Assembly: GCA_009823505.1 (NCBI GenBank)
Contig: VZQC01004696.1
Span: forward strand, 6,375-70,374
Length of the DNA: 64,000 bases
Direction: 5' to 3'
From: Rhizomys pruinosus
Taxonomy: Eukaryota; Chordata; Mammalia; Rodentia; Spalacidae
In this document: in pieces, positions 42,724 through 54,299 of the stretch
Layout: every line of letters starts with the position of its first letter
How positions within the stretch are numbered: position 1 is the stretch's first letter
Notes under the pieces: model-generated
Database searches by the model: none
Told to the model about the DNA's origin: nothing
What the model saw: only the letters and a program-made list of their open reading frames with translations
Translations under genes and position numbers: made by a program

Positions 42724-42825
42724 GGGGCTGGAGAGATGGCCTAGCGGTTAAGAGCGCCGACCGCTCTTACAGAGGACCCGGGTTTGATCCCCAGCACCCA
42801 CATGGTGGCTGAGAACCATCTAAGT
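42724..42825 (+). mobile_element. B3 5' half
   Basis: Stops at GGTGGCTGAGAACCATCT; unrelated DNA follows. Confidence 0.8.
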
Positions 42826-42896
42826 GAGCACATCCCCACACTATCGTAAGAGAACCAGCAGAACTGATAAAACCAGGATGAAGCTTAAAAAACTTA

Positions 42897-43012
42897 AGGG
42901 CCAGGTGGATCTTTGTGAGTTCAAGGCCAGCCTGGTCTATACAGTAAGTTCCAGGTCAGCTAGAGCAACAGGGAGACCCTGTCTCAAAAAGACAAAAAAA
43001 AAAAACAAAACA
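42897..43012 (+). mobile_element. B1 3' part
   Basis: Begins GGGCCAGGTGGATCTTTGTG; the first 45 bp of B1 are missing. The AAAAACTTAAGGGCC target follows at 43,020. Confidence 0.8.
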
Positions 43013-43029
43013 AAAACCCAAAAACTTAA

Positions 43030-43165
43030 GGGCCGGGCTTTTACATGCCTTTAATCCCAGTACTTGAGAACCCATCTCTTGAGGCTAGCCTGGCCTACAT
43101 AACAAGTTCCAAGCCAGCTGGGGCTACAACAGGGAGACTCTGTCTCAGAAAGACCCTCCCGCCCC
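43030..43165 (+). mobile_element. B1 SINE, diverged
   Basis: GGGCCGGGCTTTTACATGCC to GACTCTGTCTCAGAAAG. 43,170-43,570 is AT-rich and unassigned. Confidence 0.7.
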
Positions 43166-43574
43166 CTCCCCAAAAACCCCACCAAAACCAAAACCTTAAG
43201 AAAGCTACATTTGAGGTAGATCTGCCTAACCTAAGGCCAGAAAGGCAAAGTAGGCAGGCCCATGTGAAATGTAAGGCTGAAAATAAGAACATCTGTGTGG
43301 ATATGAAGGACGAAGATCCAATATCAGTCACAATATTTCCCTAAGATAAAATGTTAAATAACCAGGCATTTTTTTCTCCCCAAGGCAAAATCCTAGAGGA
43401 CTAAGTCACAAAAACAGAAACCAAAAAGTTTAAACAGGTAAAATATAGCTAAACTATGTTGGATGAATCCTAATTTCTCAGAGTAACAGCCATGAAATTT
43501 TCTAGTTATCCATAGCTAACTTCTAATCTGCTAATTCCAAAATAAATCTCTAAATTATACCCGTGTTTCATTTA

Positions 43575-43685
43575 ATTTTTTTTATTTCTTGAGATGGAGT
43601 TTCATGTAGCCCAGAACTTGCTATGCAGAGAAAGCTGACTTTGAGCTCCTAATTCTCTCCCAAGTGCTAGGATTACAGGCCAGAG
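43575..43685 (-). mobile_element. Old B1-like, antisense
   Basis: TTCTTGAGATGGAGTTTC to GTGCTAGGATTACAGGC. Confidence 0.6.
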
Positions 43686-43709
43686 TCTTTTTAAAAAATA
43701 TGTATTATT

Positions 43710-43790
43710 TATCCATCCATCCATCCATCCATCCATCCATCCATCCATCCATCATCCGTCCATCTGTCTGTCCATCTGTCTGTCTATTTT
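43710..43790 (+). repeat. (CCAT)n microsatellite
   Basis: About ten CCAT units passing into CTGT units. Confidence 0.95.
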
Positions 43791-43791
43791 T

Positions 43792-43915
43792 GGCCTTTTT
43801 TTGAGACAGGGTTTCCTGTAACCCCAACTGGCCTGGAACTTGCTATGTAGACCAGGCTGGCCTTGAACTCACAAGAGATCTGCCTGCCTCTGCCTTGAAC
43901 TCACAGAGATCTGGC
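43792..43915 (-). mobile_element. B1 SINE, antisense, truncated
   Basis: TTTTTTTGAGACAGGG to CTGCCTCTGCC, then a second partial TTGAACTCACAGAGATC. Confidence 0.8.
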
Positions 43916-44052
43916 TGTTCTTACAGAAGATGCAGGTTTAATTCCCAGCATCTTCATGGCATCTCATAACCATTTATTTGTTCCAGGGGTCCTAACACCC
44001 TCAATCCAGTGCTGTAGGCACTGTACAAGTGCTGGGATCAAAGGTGTACACC

Positions 44053-44280
44053 AGGGCTGGAGAGATGGCCTAGCAGTTAAGAGCGCCGACCGCTCTTACA
44101 GAGGACCCGGGTTCGATCCCCAGCACCCACATGGCGGCTGAGAACCGTCTGAAACTCCAATTCCAGTACTCTGTAGACCAGGTTGGCCTTGAACTCACAA
44201 AGATCACCTGCCTCTTCCTCCCAAGTGCTAGGATTAAAGTAGTTGGCACTCTTAACCGCTGAGCCATCTCTCCAGCCCCA
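44053..44280. mobile_element. B3 - B1 - B3 inverted chimera
   Basis: 44,053-44,167 is a sense B3 5' half; 44,168-44,240 an antisense B1 core; 44,241-44,280 an antisense B3 head ending CTCTCCAGCCCC. The two B3 heads are inverted and could pair as a hairpin. Confidence 0.85.
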
Positions 44281-44308
44281 CTGCATTTCATTTAAATGGA
44301 ATTGTATG

Positions 44309-44550
44309 GGGCTGGAGAGATGGCCTAGCGGTTAAGAGCGCCGACTGCTCTTACAAAGGACCCAGGTTCAATCCCCAGCACCCACATGGCGGCCGAGAAC
44401 TGTCTGAAACTCCAATTCCAGGAGAACTCCAGTTCCAAGGGAATCCGAAACCCTCTTCTGACCTCCGCGGCATTGCACGACACGGGTGCACAGACCTGCA
44501 TGCAGACACTACATTCATACACATACAGAAATAAATTTTAAAAATTAAAA
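44309..44550 (+). mobile_element. B3-type SINE, two units, recent
   Basis: GCGCCGACTGCTCTTACAAAGG subtype with CATACAGAAATAAAT tail. AAATGGAATTGTA target at 44,295 and 44,587. Confidence 0.93.
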
Positions 44551-44736
44551 AAAAAAGCTCTCTGTTCCCAATGAAGCTTTAAAAAAAAAATGGAATTGTA
44601 CAATTTATGGCCTTGTAAGCAGCTAGGGGGATGAGGCAGGAGGATTGCTGTGAATTTATGATCAGCCTAGGCTACACAGTGAGACCCTCCCTCAATAAAC
44701 TAAAAAATTAGTATTTAAATGGCCTTTCGTGTCTGG

Positions 44737-44987
44737 CTTCTTTTTTTTTATTAATTTTATTTATTTCTGTATGTGTATGAATGTACTGCCTGCATGCAAG
44801 TCTGTGCACCCGTGTCGTGCAATGCCGTGGAGGTCAGAAGAGGGTCTCGGATTCCCCTGGAACTGGAGTGCTCCTGGAATTGGAGTTTCAGACGGCTCTC
44901 GGCCGCCATGTGGGTGGTGGGGATTGAACCCGGGTCCTCTGCAAGAGCAGTCGGTGCTCTTAACCGCTAGGCCATCTCTCCAGCCCG
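44737..44987 (-). mobile_element. B3-type SINE, two units, antisense
   Basis: Complete; CGTGTCTG(G)CTTCTTT is repeated at 44,729 and 44,986. Confidence 0.92.
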
Positions 44988-45127
44988 TGTCTGTCTTCTT
45001 TCACTTGATGTGTTTTCAAAATTTATCTGTGGTGTTGCACAGTTGGCACGTCATTAATTTGTCCAAGTAATATTCCATTGTATGGAATTTTATTGACAGT
45101 TCTACTGGGGGGGGGTTGTTTGTTTGT

Positions 45128-45222
45128 TTGGTCTTTTCGAGACAGGGTCTCCCTGTAGCCCCAGTTGTCCTGGAACTTGCTCTGTAGACCAGGCTGTCCT
45201 TGAACTCACAAAGATCTGTCTG
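45128..45222 (-). mobile_element. B1 SINE, antisense, cut by B3
   Basis: GGTCTTTTCGAGACAGGG to AAAGATCTGTCTGCC, where the B3 at 45,225 has inserted. Confidence 0.88.
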
Positions 45223-45224
45223 CC

Positions 45225-45436
45225 GGGGCTGGAGAGATGGCCTAGTGGTTAAGAGCGCCGACTGCTCTTACAGAGGACCCGGGTTCGATCCCCAGCACCC
45301 ACATGGCGGCCGAGAGCCGTCTGAAACTCCAATTCCAGGAGAACTCCAGTTCCAGGGGAATCCGAGACCCTCTTCTGACCTCCGCGGCATTGCACGACAC
45401 GGGTGCACAAACCTGCATGCAGACAGTACATTGATA
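45225..45436 (+). mobile_element. B3-type SINE, two units, cut by gap
   Basis: Nearly identical to the copies at 47,207 and 58,118; runs to CAGTACATTGATA at the gap. Confidence 0.93.
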
Positions 45437-46103
45437 NNNNNNNNNNNNNNNNNNNNNNNNNNNNNNNNNNNNNNNNNNNNNNNNNNNNNNNNNNNNNNNN
45501 NNNNNNNNNNNNNNNNNNNNNNNNNNNNNNNNNNNNNNNNNNNNNNNNNNNNNNNNNNNNNNNNNNNNNNNNNNNNNNNNNNNNNNNNNNNNNNNNNNNN
45601 NNNNNNNNNNNNNNNNNNNNNNNNNNNNNNNNNNNNNNNNNNNNNNNNNNNNNNNNNNNNNNNNNNNNNNNNNNNNNNNNNNNNNNNNNNNNNNNNNNNN
45701 NNNNNNNNNNNNNNNNNNNNNNNNNNNNNNNNNNNNNNNNNNNNNNNNNNNNNNNNNNNNNNNNNNNNNNNNNNNNNNNNNNNNNNNNNNNNNNNNNNNN
45801 NNNNNNNNNNNNNNNNNNNNNNNNNNNNNNNNNNNNNNNNNNNNNNNNNNNNNNNNNNNNNNNNNNNNNNNNNNNNNNNNNNNNNNNNNNNNNNNNNNNN
45901 NNNNNNNNNNNNNNNNNNNNNNNNNNNNNNNNNNNNNNNNNNNNNNNNNNNNNNNNNNNNNNNNNNNNNNNNNNNNNNNNNNNNNNNNNNNNNNNNNNNN
46001 NNNNNNNNNNNNNNNNNNNNNNNNNNNNNNNNNNNNNNNNNNNNNNNNNNNNNNNNNNNNNNNNNNNNNNNNNNNNNNNNNNNNNNNNNNNNNNNNNNNN
46101 NNN
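45437..46103. other. Assembly gap (667 N)
   Basis: Unknown bases between a young SINE and an (AT)n run; its real length is not known. Confidence 1.

Positions 46104-46129
<26 letters not shown>
46104..46129. repeat. (AT)n microsatellite at gap edge
   Basis: Thirteen AT units, probably longer inside the gap. Confidence 0.9.
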
Positions 46130-46135
<6 letters not shown>

Positions 46136-46344
46136 AATACAAGTTGGAGAGAACAACAACAAAAGAACTGGAAAAAAAAACTCCATAAAGACTCAGAAAA
46201 AGATGCAGGACATGTATGGCAGAGTGCAGGGATCGGGTGGGGTGGGGGGCATGGAAAGGGAAGCAACTCTAGATTCAATTGAGAAATGATGTATGACCTA
46301 TGGAAAAAGTTTAATAACAATAAAAAAGGAGTACTGGCCGCTAT

Positions 46345-46532
46345 TGTACAAGACTGTAGTTGAATTCCAAGCACCCCCACAGCAGCTTACAACTGACTGC
46401 AGCTCCAGTTCCAGGGGGATCTGATGTCCTCTTCTGACCTCAGTGGGCTTTGCACAACACAGATGCACTTACCTACATGTAGGCAATATACTCATACACA
46501 TAAAATAAAAATAATACATAAAATAATTTTTT
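46345..46532 (+). mobile_element. Old B3, 5' truncated
   Basis: TGTAGTTGAATTCCAAGCACC to ATACTCATACACATAAAAT. Confidence 0.75.
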
Positions 46533-46959
46533 AAGTGGTGAGGGCATTCGGGATCCTACTGAGACTGTCAGCAGGATGAGAGAAATCAAGAAAAAAACTG
46601 GAGATAGAAAATCAGCCTGTCAAAGAAAAAAAGGCAAGAGATATAAGACTATCAGAATACATAAATTTGATGTAATAGGCAAAAGTCTTTATTTCTTTCT
46701 CCCAAGTGAGCATTAGTTAGTGGTTTCTAGAGGATAGAGAGCAGCATCTTGTTGCCTGAACTTGAATCTTACACTAGGAAACAGTGCTTGGTTCTTTGAA
46801 GTTATAAACAAACATACAGTGAAACACGATGCTCCTTTTATTTCTGGGACTTTTCCCAATTCAAGATCTGGGAGAGATGATTATTACAGTGAAACATGCA
46901 GCTGGGTTGAATCAGAAGGGCCTAGTCATGAGAGTGTCCACGTTGTCTACAGAAAACCC

Positions 46960-47162
46960 TTGAGGACCGCAGTTTCTCAGTGTGTGGCCCTCTGGACCTG
47001 CTGTCTCAGCACATCTAGGCACATCTAGGTGATGTAGAGTTACTGGCCATATCCTAGATTTACTGATCCAGAAATTCTTGCTGTGTAGCCTGAAATCCGA
47101 GTTATACAAATCTCTCCAGGTGGTGCCGATGGTTATAGAAGTTGAGAACCTCTGACTCATAG
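46960..47162 (+). mobile_element. MER5A-like fossil hAT transposon
   Basis: The ends are CAGTTTCTCAGTGTGTGG and TTGAGAACCTCTG, diverged forms of the MER5A inverted ends (CAGTGGTTCTCAAA... and TTTGAGAACCACTG). Between them are the usual landmarks: GACCTGCTGTCTCAGCA, a CTAGGTGATG segment, TTTACTGATCCAGAAATTC and CTCCAGGTGGTGC. It is a non-autonomous hAT-Charlie relic with no coding capacity. Confidence 0.75.
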
Positions 47163-47206
47163 ACGTTAGCCATATATAAGTAAACATTAATAACAATAAT
47201 GTTTCG

Positions 47207-47455
47207 GGGCTGGAGAGGTGGCCTAGCGGTTAAGAGCGCCGACCGCTCTTACAGAGGTCCCAGGTTCGATCCCCAGCACCCACATGGCGGCCGAAAACCA
47301 TCTGAAACTCCAATTCCAGGAGAACTCCAGTTCCAGGGGAATCTGAGACCCTCTTCTGACCTCCACGGCATTGCACGACACAGGTGCACAGACTTGCATG
47401 CAGACAGTACATTCATACACATACAGAAATAAATAAAAATTAATAAAAAATTTTT
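47207..47455 (+). mobile_element. B3-type SINE, two units, recent
   Basis: Complete; AACAATAATGTTTC target at 47,191 and 47,461. Confidence 0.94.
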
Positions 47456-47469
47456 AAAAAACAATAATG

Positions 47470-48620
47470 TTTCTAGCACTAGAAAGTAAGAAGGAGAGCT
47501 TCTGAAATTTCGTATCAGAGATTATATGATGAGAGTTTGTTGTGATGGGATTGTCCATTTAGCCTTTAAGAGACATCTACCTCGTTGTACAGAAATTTGC
47601 ATTTTTTTCTTTGAGACAGACCATGTTTGCAAGTATGATAGTTAGGTTGCACATTTGCCAATATAATGATTTCTAATGAGAATTGCTCACAATGTTAGAG
47701 CTGATAGAGTAAAGCATGCATTAAAGAAAAGCATTTCTGAATAAAAACACACACCTACACCAAAAGGAAGTACATTTTGCTAAACCATAAAAAAACTAAG
47801 CACAAAAGCCCCATCTAGTGGTTTTAATAACAAGACTTCAAGGAAGGTTTCTTTCTGTATTTGGACTACAGCATGACTTTTGCATCCAATTGCAAATTTC
47901 AACATAATGTAGAAAAAGGAAGAAAATATTTATTGAGTTCTAATTATATATCAGACTGTATGTGAGCTGCTTTATTTGCAGATACAGTATGTAGATTGTT
48001 AAGTATAGATGAAGATATAGATTCAGGTCCAGCTATAGGTAAAGGTTTCAAAAGATATATAGATACAGATAAGGACAGGTGAGTGACCATTAAATCTGGA
48101 AAGAGGTGAATACATGTTGCACCATTTCAACACAGTAAAATAAAGTTTTCTGTTCTATGATACTTCAATTAAATAAACCTTAAAAGGAGCCTTTTTTTTC
48201 AAAATTACATTGTGTTATTTCTGCATTTCTCTATGTTTTAGTCTATGATTGAATTCTTCATTCAATGACATTGCTTGCTGTTTTGTCTTTCACATGATAT
48301 TTAGGCTCTTTGAGAAATAAAAGAGTTTTATCTTAATTTTTTTTTCTTTCCTACCATGGTGCTCAGAAAGTGATATTTAGTTCCTTATTAAGTAACTTCT
48401 TTGGTACTTGGCCTATTAATGAAATAATATTATTATATTTAAATATTTATAAATATATTTAATTTTAATGTGTGTATGAACTTCTGTACAGAAACAAATT
48501 CATAGCAAGGAAGAGTAAACTTATCAGTAACTATGAGATTACCCAAAGATATTTTGGGATGATCTTCATCATTCTAGAAGGATTAGAGGATGAACGTATA
48601 ATAAAATTAACTCATTGTAA
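47470..48620. other. AT-rich unique DNA, no gene seen
   Basis: More than 1.1 kb without SINEs, open frames of interest or CpG islands. Confidence 0.6.
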
Positions 48621-48621
48621 A

Positions 48622-48844
48622 AATATTTTTTATTATTTTTATTTTATGTGTATGAGTGTGTTGCCTGCATGCACGTAAGTGCACCGATGTCCTGCAATAC
48701 CCACAGAGATCAGAAGAGGTGTTGGATCCTCTGGAACTGGAGTTACAGATGTTTGTTAGCCACCATGTGGATGCTGGGAATCAAACCTGGGTCTTTTGCA
48801 AGAGTAGCCAGTACTCTTAACCCTTGAGCCATCTTCCCAGCCCC
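48622..48844 (-). mobile_element. Old B3, antisense
   Basis: TTTATTTTATGTGTATGAG to GAGCCATCTTCCCAGCCCC; CpG-free. Confidence 0.8.
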
Positions 48845-50155
48845 CAAGATAACTTTTGATTAGCTCAAGTTCCTTAGTTATGTAAAATGAACACACAAAT
48901 AAGCATAATCAACTACAGAAGATAAGGGTCATGCAAGTGTCAGAGGATTCTTGTTCTTTGGAATTTTAGTAGAAAGAATGATTCCATTGGAAGCAACAAG
49001 AGAGACTGTAATAGGTTGACTCCTAAAAGTAAACAATATCTTTTTGAATGAGAAATTATGATGCAGAGCCCACTATTGTGCAGAAATTAAGGAGAGAGAT
49101 ATCCAAGTTTCAAGATGGTACCAGTACCTTCCAGAGTGCTCAGGGCACTTTGTATAAGAACATAGCAGCATGGCTCCAAAATGTAAATGTTAAATGAATC
49201 AGAACAGCACAGCCAGCATATACATTAAGGTAGGAGTCTAAACATTTGTGCAGGAAACATATCATGCTAAGGAAAGATGACCACAATGCAAAATATGCTG
49301 ACTCTGAGTCTGTAAGGGGATCTTCATCTCTAACCCAGGCAATCTTAATGTGCTGAATTGCTTTAATTATTATTCACATGCAGTTCACAGACTACAGCAT
49401 ATAAATGCCTAAGCATTTTTCCTTTTCCTTATTTTGACCAAATAAGTGATGGTGATCAAACAGAATACATGAAATTAGAAATATTGCTGCTCATAATACT
49501 ATTATGTTTATAACAGTAGCAGATATACTCTATTGAATACAATTGCTTAATTTTTATCTTTATACATTTTCATTGTTCAAGAATTTAATACATGCATAGA
49601 ATATGTATTGATCAAATCCACTCCTCATTACCCTCATTCTAATTCCTCTGGATGTTCCCCGCTATTTCCCCAACTCCATGCATTTTCTTTTTTTCTCCAG
49701 TAAGTGCACTCTGGACTACCGGTATGTTTAAAGTTGCTGGGTCATCTACTGGAGCAACATAGCCTCTCCAGGGCTGCATCCGTGAGGAAAACCAATGCTC
49801 CCTCCCCCAGCACATCAATTCTCAATAGCTTCTCAGCTACAAGTGGGACTTCATGAGTCCCTCTACTACTCAGGCTGGGGATGTTATCTGGCTGGAGCTT
49901 GTGCAGGTCTTGTGAATGCTGTCACAACCTCTGTGAGCTCATTTGAGTATCTGCCCTCTTGTATCCTGAAAACATTTTTCCTCTGTACTTGTCCACTTTG
50001 TCTGGCTCTTTCCATCCCCCCCCCCCTCTTTCCAGATGCTCCCTGAGCCTTGGCTCTCCAATGGCTTTGTGTCTGAATAGCTTAGATCTCTTAGCAATTC
50101 TTTTAAATGGAGAAATAACAATAAAGTTTTGGGGTTCATTTCTTTAAGGTTGTAT
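48845..50155. other. AT-rich unique DNA, no gene seen
   Basis: Apart from a (C)n patch near 50,016, nothing is recognisable. Possible very old LINE sequence, not provable by eye. Confidence 0.5.
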
Positions 50156-50159
50156 AATA

Positions 50160-50515
50160 ATCATGATCATTTGAATGAGAATGTCCCCTGTAAGCTCCAT
50201 GTATTTGATCAGTTGGTCAGTTGGTGGCACTGTTTGGGAAAGTCATGGACCCTTTGGAGGTGTGGCCATGCTGGAGGAAGCACAGGCACTGGGGGCGGGC
50301 TTTGAGACTTGACAGCCTTGTCTCACTTTGACTTTCCCTCTCTCTTCTTCCTGTGCCTGCTTGAAGATGTGAACACTCGGCTGTTTGTTCCAGCTTTGTC
50401 TGTTTCCATGACTCCCAGTCAGGGCAACAGAAGCCAAAATAAACTCTTCCTTTCATAAGTTGCCTTCATCATAGTGTTTCATCGCTGCAGCAGAAAGTAA
50501 CTAATAGAATAATTT
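50160..50515 (+). repeat. Rodent repeat related to MER/LTR-type elements
   Basis: GAATGAGAATGTCCCCTGTAAGC opens it (read in two parts), followed by CAGTTGGTGGCACTGTTTGG, GGAGGTGTGGCCATGCTGG, GGGGCGGGCTTTGAGAC, a CCAAAATAAACTCTTCC polyadenylation-like site and TAAGTTGCCTTCATCATAG. This is a well-known rodent interspersed order; I cannot fix the family name. It is non-coding. Confidence 0.55.
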
Positions 50516-50704
50516 AGCATTAAACAGAATGACAGGAAAGATTCATCCCTGACATCAGGCTGCCAATTTAGGGTTTCACTGGAAATAAAATCACAGCGAG
50601 TGAACCTTTTCAAAAAATGTGCATGATAGTCTCTACATTAAGCAATAAGAAAAGCCATTTGTTTATGAAAGGCTTTTTAATTCTGAAAATATTTTCTTTT
50701 TTTT

Positions 50705-50943
50705 AAATTTTATTTATTTATTTTTTATGTGTATGAATGTATTGTCTGCATGTAGGTATGTGCACCCGTGTCGTGCAATGCCGCGGAGGTCAGAAGAGGG
50801 TGTCAGATTCCCCTGGAACTGGAGTTCTCCTGGAATTGGAGTTACAGACGGTTCTAGGCCACCATGTGGGTGCTGGGGATTGAACCCGGGTCCTCTGAAA
50901 GAGCAGTCGGTGCTCTTAACCGCTAGGCCATCCCTCCAGCCCC
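50705..50943 (-). mobile_element. B3-type SINE, two units, antisense
   Basis: Complete; TGAAAATATTTTC target at 50,683 and 50,944. Confidence 0.93.
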
Positions 50944-51170
50944 CTGAAAATATTTTCAAGGTGACATGTCAGTCAAATTAAATGAGTTTTAGATGAATGG
51001 GGAAACAAAACTTATCGTGAGTATGAAGGAGATGGCAAAATTCACAGATGCCAAGACATCCTCCTCCTTTTTAACTACCTGATTTTACCTCCCAGAAAGC
51101 TTTCAAAATTTGTTTTACTTCTCAGATCTCTTTAGTGGAAGAGTCCACTAAATTTAAAGTTTCCTCTTAN

Positions 51171-51232
51171 CTTTCCCCTTCCCCTCCCCCCCCCCCCCCC
51201 TTCCCCTTCTAGGTGCCCCCCCCCCCCCACCT
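51171..51232 (+). repeat. C-rich tract next to a single N
   Basis: Two runs of 13-17 C separated by TTCCCCTTCTAGGTG, directly after N at 51,170. Confidence 0.85.
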
Positions 51233-51265
51233 CAAAGGTTGAGACCCTGTCTTAAAATACCAAGA

Positions 51266-51490
51266 GGGGCTGGAAGTGGAGAGGACGGCCCCTAGCTGTT
51301 AAGAGCGCCGATGCTCTTGCCGAGGACCCGGGTTCAGTCCCCAGCACCCACATGAGGACTGAGACCGTCTGTAACTCCAGTCCAGGGGAAATCCAACGCC
51401 ATCTTCTGAACTCCACAGACACCACTCACATGCACATTCACATAAACATATACACTTATAAATAAAAATAAAAAAAAAATAAATAAAAAT
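51266..51490 (+). mobile_element. B3 SINE, noisy
   Basis: GGGGCTGGAAGTGGAGAGGACGG shows inserted bases; tail AAATAAAAATAAAAA. Confidence 0.75.
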
Positions 51491-51614
51491 TTTGAAAAAG
51501 AAATGGATAAATAACGGAAAAGATTCTTTAACAAAAAATACCAAAGGAAAAAACAACTAGGTTTAAGTTGTATACACCCAGTATGTATGTATTGTATGTA
51601 TTCTAAATTTTTTT

Positions 51615-51755
51615 GTTTTTTTGGTTCTTTTTGAAAAACAGGGGGTTCTCCTGTAGCCTCAGCTGTCCCCTGGAACTCCTCTATTGTAGACCAGCTGGCC
51701 TTGAAACTCAACAAGTTTCATCCTCTGCCTCTGGCTCCCCAGTGTAAAACTTTTT
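51615..51755 (-). mobile_element. B1 SINE, antisense, noisy
   Basis: TTGGTTCTTTTTGAAAAACAGG to CTCTGGCTCCCCAGTG. Confidence 0.7.
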
Positions 51756-51782
51756 TTTTTTTTGTAAACTTTTTTAAAACTT

Positions 51783-51968
51783 AAGGCTGGGGCTGTTGGT
51801 CGCATGCCAGCAATAGGGAGCAGAGCAGCCGTGATTCTGTGAGTTCAAGGCTAGCCCGGTCTACAGAGTGAGTTTCCAGGCCAGCTGGGGCTACAAGGAG
51901 TAGACCTGTCTCAAACACACACAGCACGCACACACACACACACACCACACACACACACACACACACGT
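51783..51968 (+). mobile_element. B1 SINE ending in (CA)n
   Basis: AGGCTGGGGCTGTTGGTCGC to CCTGTCTCAAACACAC, then about 50 bp of CA units. Confidence 0.75.
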
Positions 51969-52269
51969 GCGCCATTTAAGATGTGCATGCTGGGCACACC
52001 TATAATCCCAGCAGTCAGGAGGCTGAGGCTGGAAAATCTGCAGCTCCAGGTGAGACCTGTTCTCAAATTAATACATAATCAAATGCCATTTAAGGTTGTA
52101 CAAAATCTCACTGTGTAGATGATACTCCAGTGGAAAGGTGAATACAATGGACAAAACCAGGACTTGGTTGGCTGGAAGTCTTGGGGGTTCAAGTCCAGCC
52201 TCAGCTACATGGTGAGTTCTGAGGCCAACCTGGGCTACATGGAACCTCATCTCTAAAAAACAAGATCTG

Positions 52270-52510
52270 AGGGGCTGGAGAGATGGCCTAGCGGTTAAGA
52301 GCGCGGACTGCTCTTGCAGAGGACGGGCATTCGATTCCCCCAAGCTACCCACATGGCAGCTGAAAACCGTCTTTAACTCCAGTCCAGGGGAGTTCCAAAC
52401 ACCCTTCTTCTGACCTCGAGGCATTGCACGACACGGTTGCACAGGCCTACATGCAGAAAGTACCATTTATACACTACCGAAAATAATAATAAATCAAATC
52501 AAAAAACAAA
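52270..52510 (+). mobile_element. B3-type SINE, noisy
   Basis: GAGGGGCTGGAGAGATGGCC with scattered single-base errors; AACAAGATCTGA target at 52,259 and 52,511. Confidence 0.85.
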
Positions 52511-52519
52511 AACAAGATC

Positions 52520-52650
52520 TGAATGCCGTGGTGCAGGCTTTTAGTCCCAGTGCTCAGAGGTAGAGGACCTCCGCGATAGAGGCCAGCCTGCTTTCACATA
52601 GTGAATAGTAAGTTTTCCAAGGCAGGAGGGCTACAAGGAGACCATGTCTC
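52520..52650 (+). mobile_element. B1 SINE, diverged
   Basis: ATGCCGTGGTGCAGGC to GACCATGTCTCAAAAAAAGG. Confidence 0.65.
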
Positions 52651-52752
52651 AAAAAAAGGAGGGAAGGAGGGAGGGAGGGAGGGATGGGGGGAGAAGAGGG
52701 GAGGGGGAAGGGAAGGGGAAGGGGAAAGGGAGGAAGGGGGACGGGAGGAAAA
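52651..52752 (+). repeat. (GGGA)n purine tract
   Basis: GGGAGGGA, GGGGAAGGG and similar units grown from the B1 tail. 52,760-53,390 has no identified feature. Confidence 0.9.
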
Positions 52753-53394
52753 AAAAAAAACAGGAAACAAAAAACAAAAAGAAATGAAACTATAAGAAAA
52801 GGAGCTGACTCCATTATGGAATAATCACTGGGGTTCAGCCCATGCTGGTGGGGTAGCCACTGGGGTGAGATAAACTAACCCTCTTCTCACCTAAAAAACC
52901 AACACTAAAAAACTTTTTTTATTTTAAAAACCATGCCTGGCATCATAAATGCGTTTAAGGAGGTTCTAGGTATAAGTAGGTACCAGGGTAAGTATATAAG
53001 TACCAGGGTAAGTACTAAGTCTTTTTATCCGAGAAATCAGTGAAGAAGGAGCAAGACATCATTTGGTAACAGAAATCCAACACCAAACTGGATGACTGCT
53101 TTGATGAAGAGGCCAGCAGAGTCCTAGGGGCTCACATTCTTCTGGGATAAGATCTTCCCAGGCTCACAGGAGCCTTCCAGCCCCATGGGAAGGGTGGAGA
53201 CCCTAGCTGACCTCCAGAGCGCCCTCCTCACCCCTGGAACAACAGCGGAGATCTGTAACCATCTACCTCCACTGGAACTTTGTAAAACCATCTACCTCCA
53301 CTGGAATGTGGGCATGGGAAAGCTGTGGACCTTGCTTTTTTTAACAGAGAGGAAAACTAGAATTTAAAAATGAGAGCTGAGAGGCGGAGACTTT

Positions 53395-53580
53395 TTTTTT
53401 TTTAATGTGTTATGAATGGTATGAATTGTATTCTGCTGTAGGTTGGTTGCACCCCTGTCATTGCAAATGCTGCGGCGTTGGAACTGAGAGTTAAGGACGG
53501 TTCTACCCACCATGTGAATCAACTTCCGTCCTCTGCAAGAGCAGCTCAGGCACTCTATAGGAGCATCTCTCCGCCCGAGA
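53395..53580 (-). mobile_element. B3 SINE, antisense, very noisy
   Basis: TGTGTTATGAATGGTATGAATTG to GCATCTCTCCGCCCG. Confidence 0.65.
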
Positions 53581-53774
53581 GGGGGGCAGTGCTGCCTATT
53601 ACAGCAAACTGGTGAGAGGCCAACTCAAAAGAGGGTCAGGGGGGATACATGGCATCAGGGGAAGCAAAGATGCTGAGGTTCGGCCGGACCGTAGAAGGTA
53701 GAGAGAACTGAGCCCACAAGTTGCCCCTGGGACATGCTACAGTACACACATCCACACACACGTTTGGTCAAATA

Positions 53775-53998
53775 GCTTTTACGTGAGTGTATGAGGTAAT
53801 TCCCTGCAGGGTACGGGTGAGAGCACCCAGACACTAATGCCCAGGAGGTCAGAGAGGGGTGTGGATCTCCTGGAAGTGGAGTTAGGACATTGTTAGGCCG
53901 CTTGCGGGTGTGGGGGCAACTGAGTCCCCAGGGCCTGCAAGGAGCAGCAGAGTGCTATTAACACTGAGCACATTTGCCTAGTCGCTTCTGCCCCTCAT
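53775..53998 (-). mobile_element. B3-like SINE, antisense, very noisy
   Basis: TTTTACGTGAGTGTATGAGG to GAGCACATTTGCCTAGTCGC. Confidence 0.5.
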
Positions 53999-54019
53999 TT
54001 AATTTGATTTAAAAATTTA

Positions 54020-54298
54020 TTGGGGCTGGGGGGATGAGCATGGGCCCCCTAGCGGTTAAGGGCACCGGATCTGCTCTACAGAAGGACCCGGGGGTTCCAT
54101 CCCCAAGCACCCAACATGTTGGCCGAGAGCCTCTGAGAACTCCAATTCCAGGAGAACCCAGCTCCAGGGGAATACGAAGACCTCTCTGCTCTGACCTTCC
54201 ACGGCGTGCATGCCGGGTGCGCAAGACTTGCCAGTGCAGGCAAGTCATAACTCATACAATACACAAGAACTAAATAAAATTAATAAAAAATAAATTTA
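54020..54298 (+). mobile_element. B3-type SINE, two units, noisy
   Basis: TGGGGCTGGGGGGATGAGC to CACAAGAACTAAATAAAAT with many insertions. Confidence 0.8.
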
Positions 54299-54299
54299 G

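Noticed and set aside
45200..46380. Frames of 243-370 codons across the second N gap
   Set aside because: They are mostly N, bounded by B3 and (AT)n sequence.
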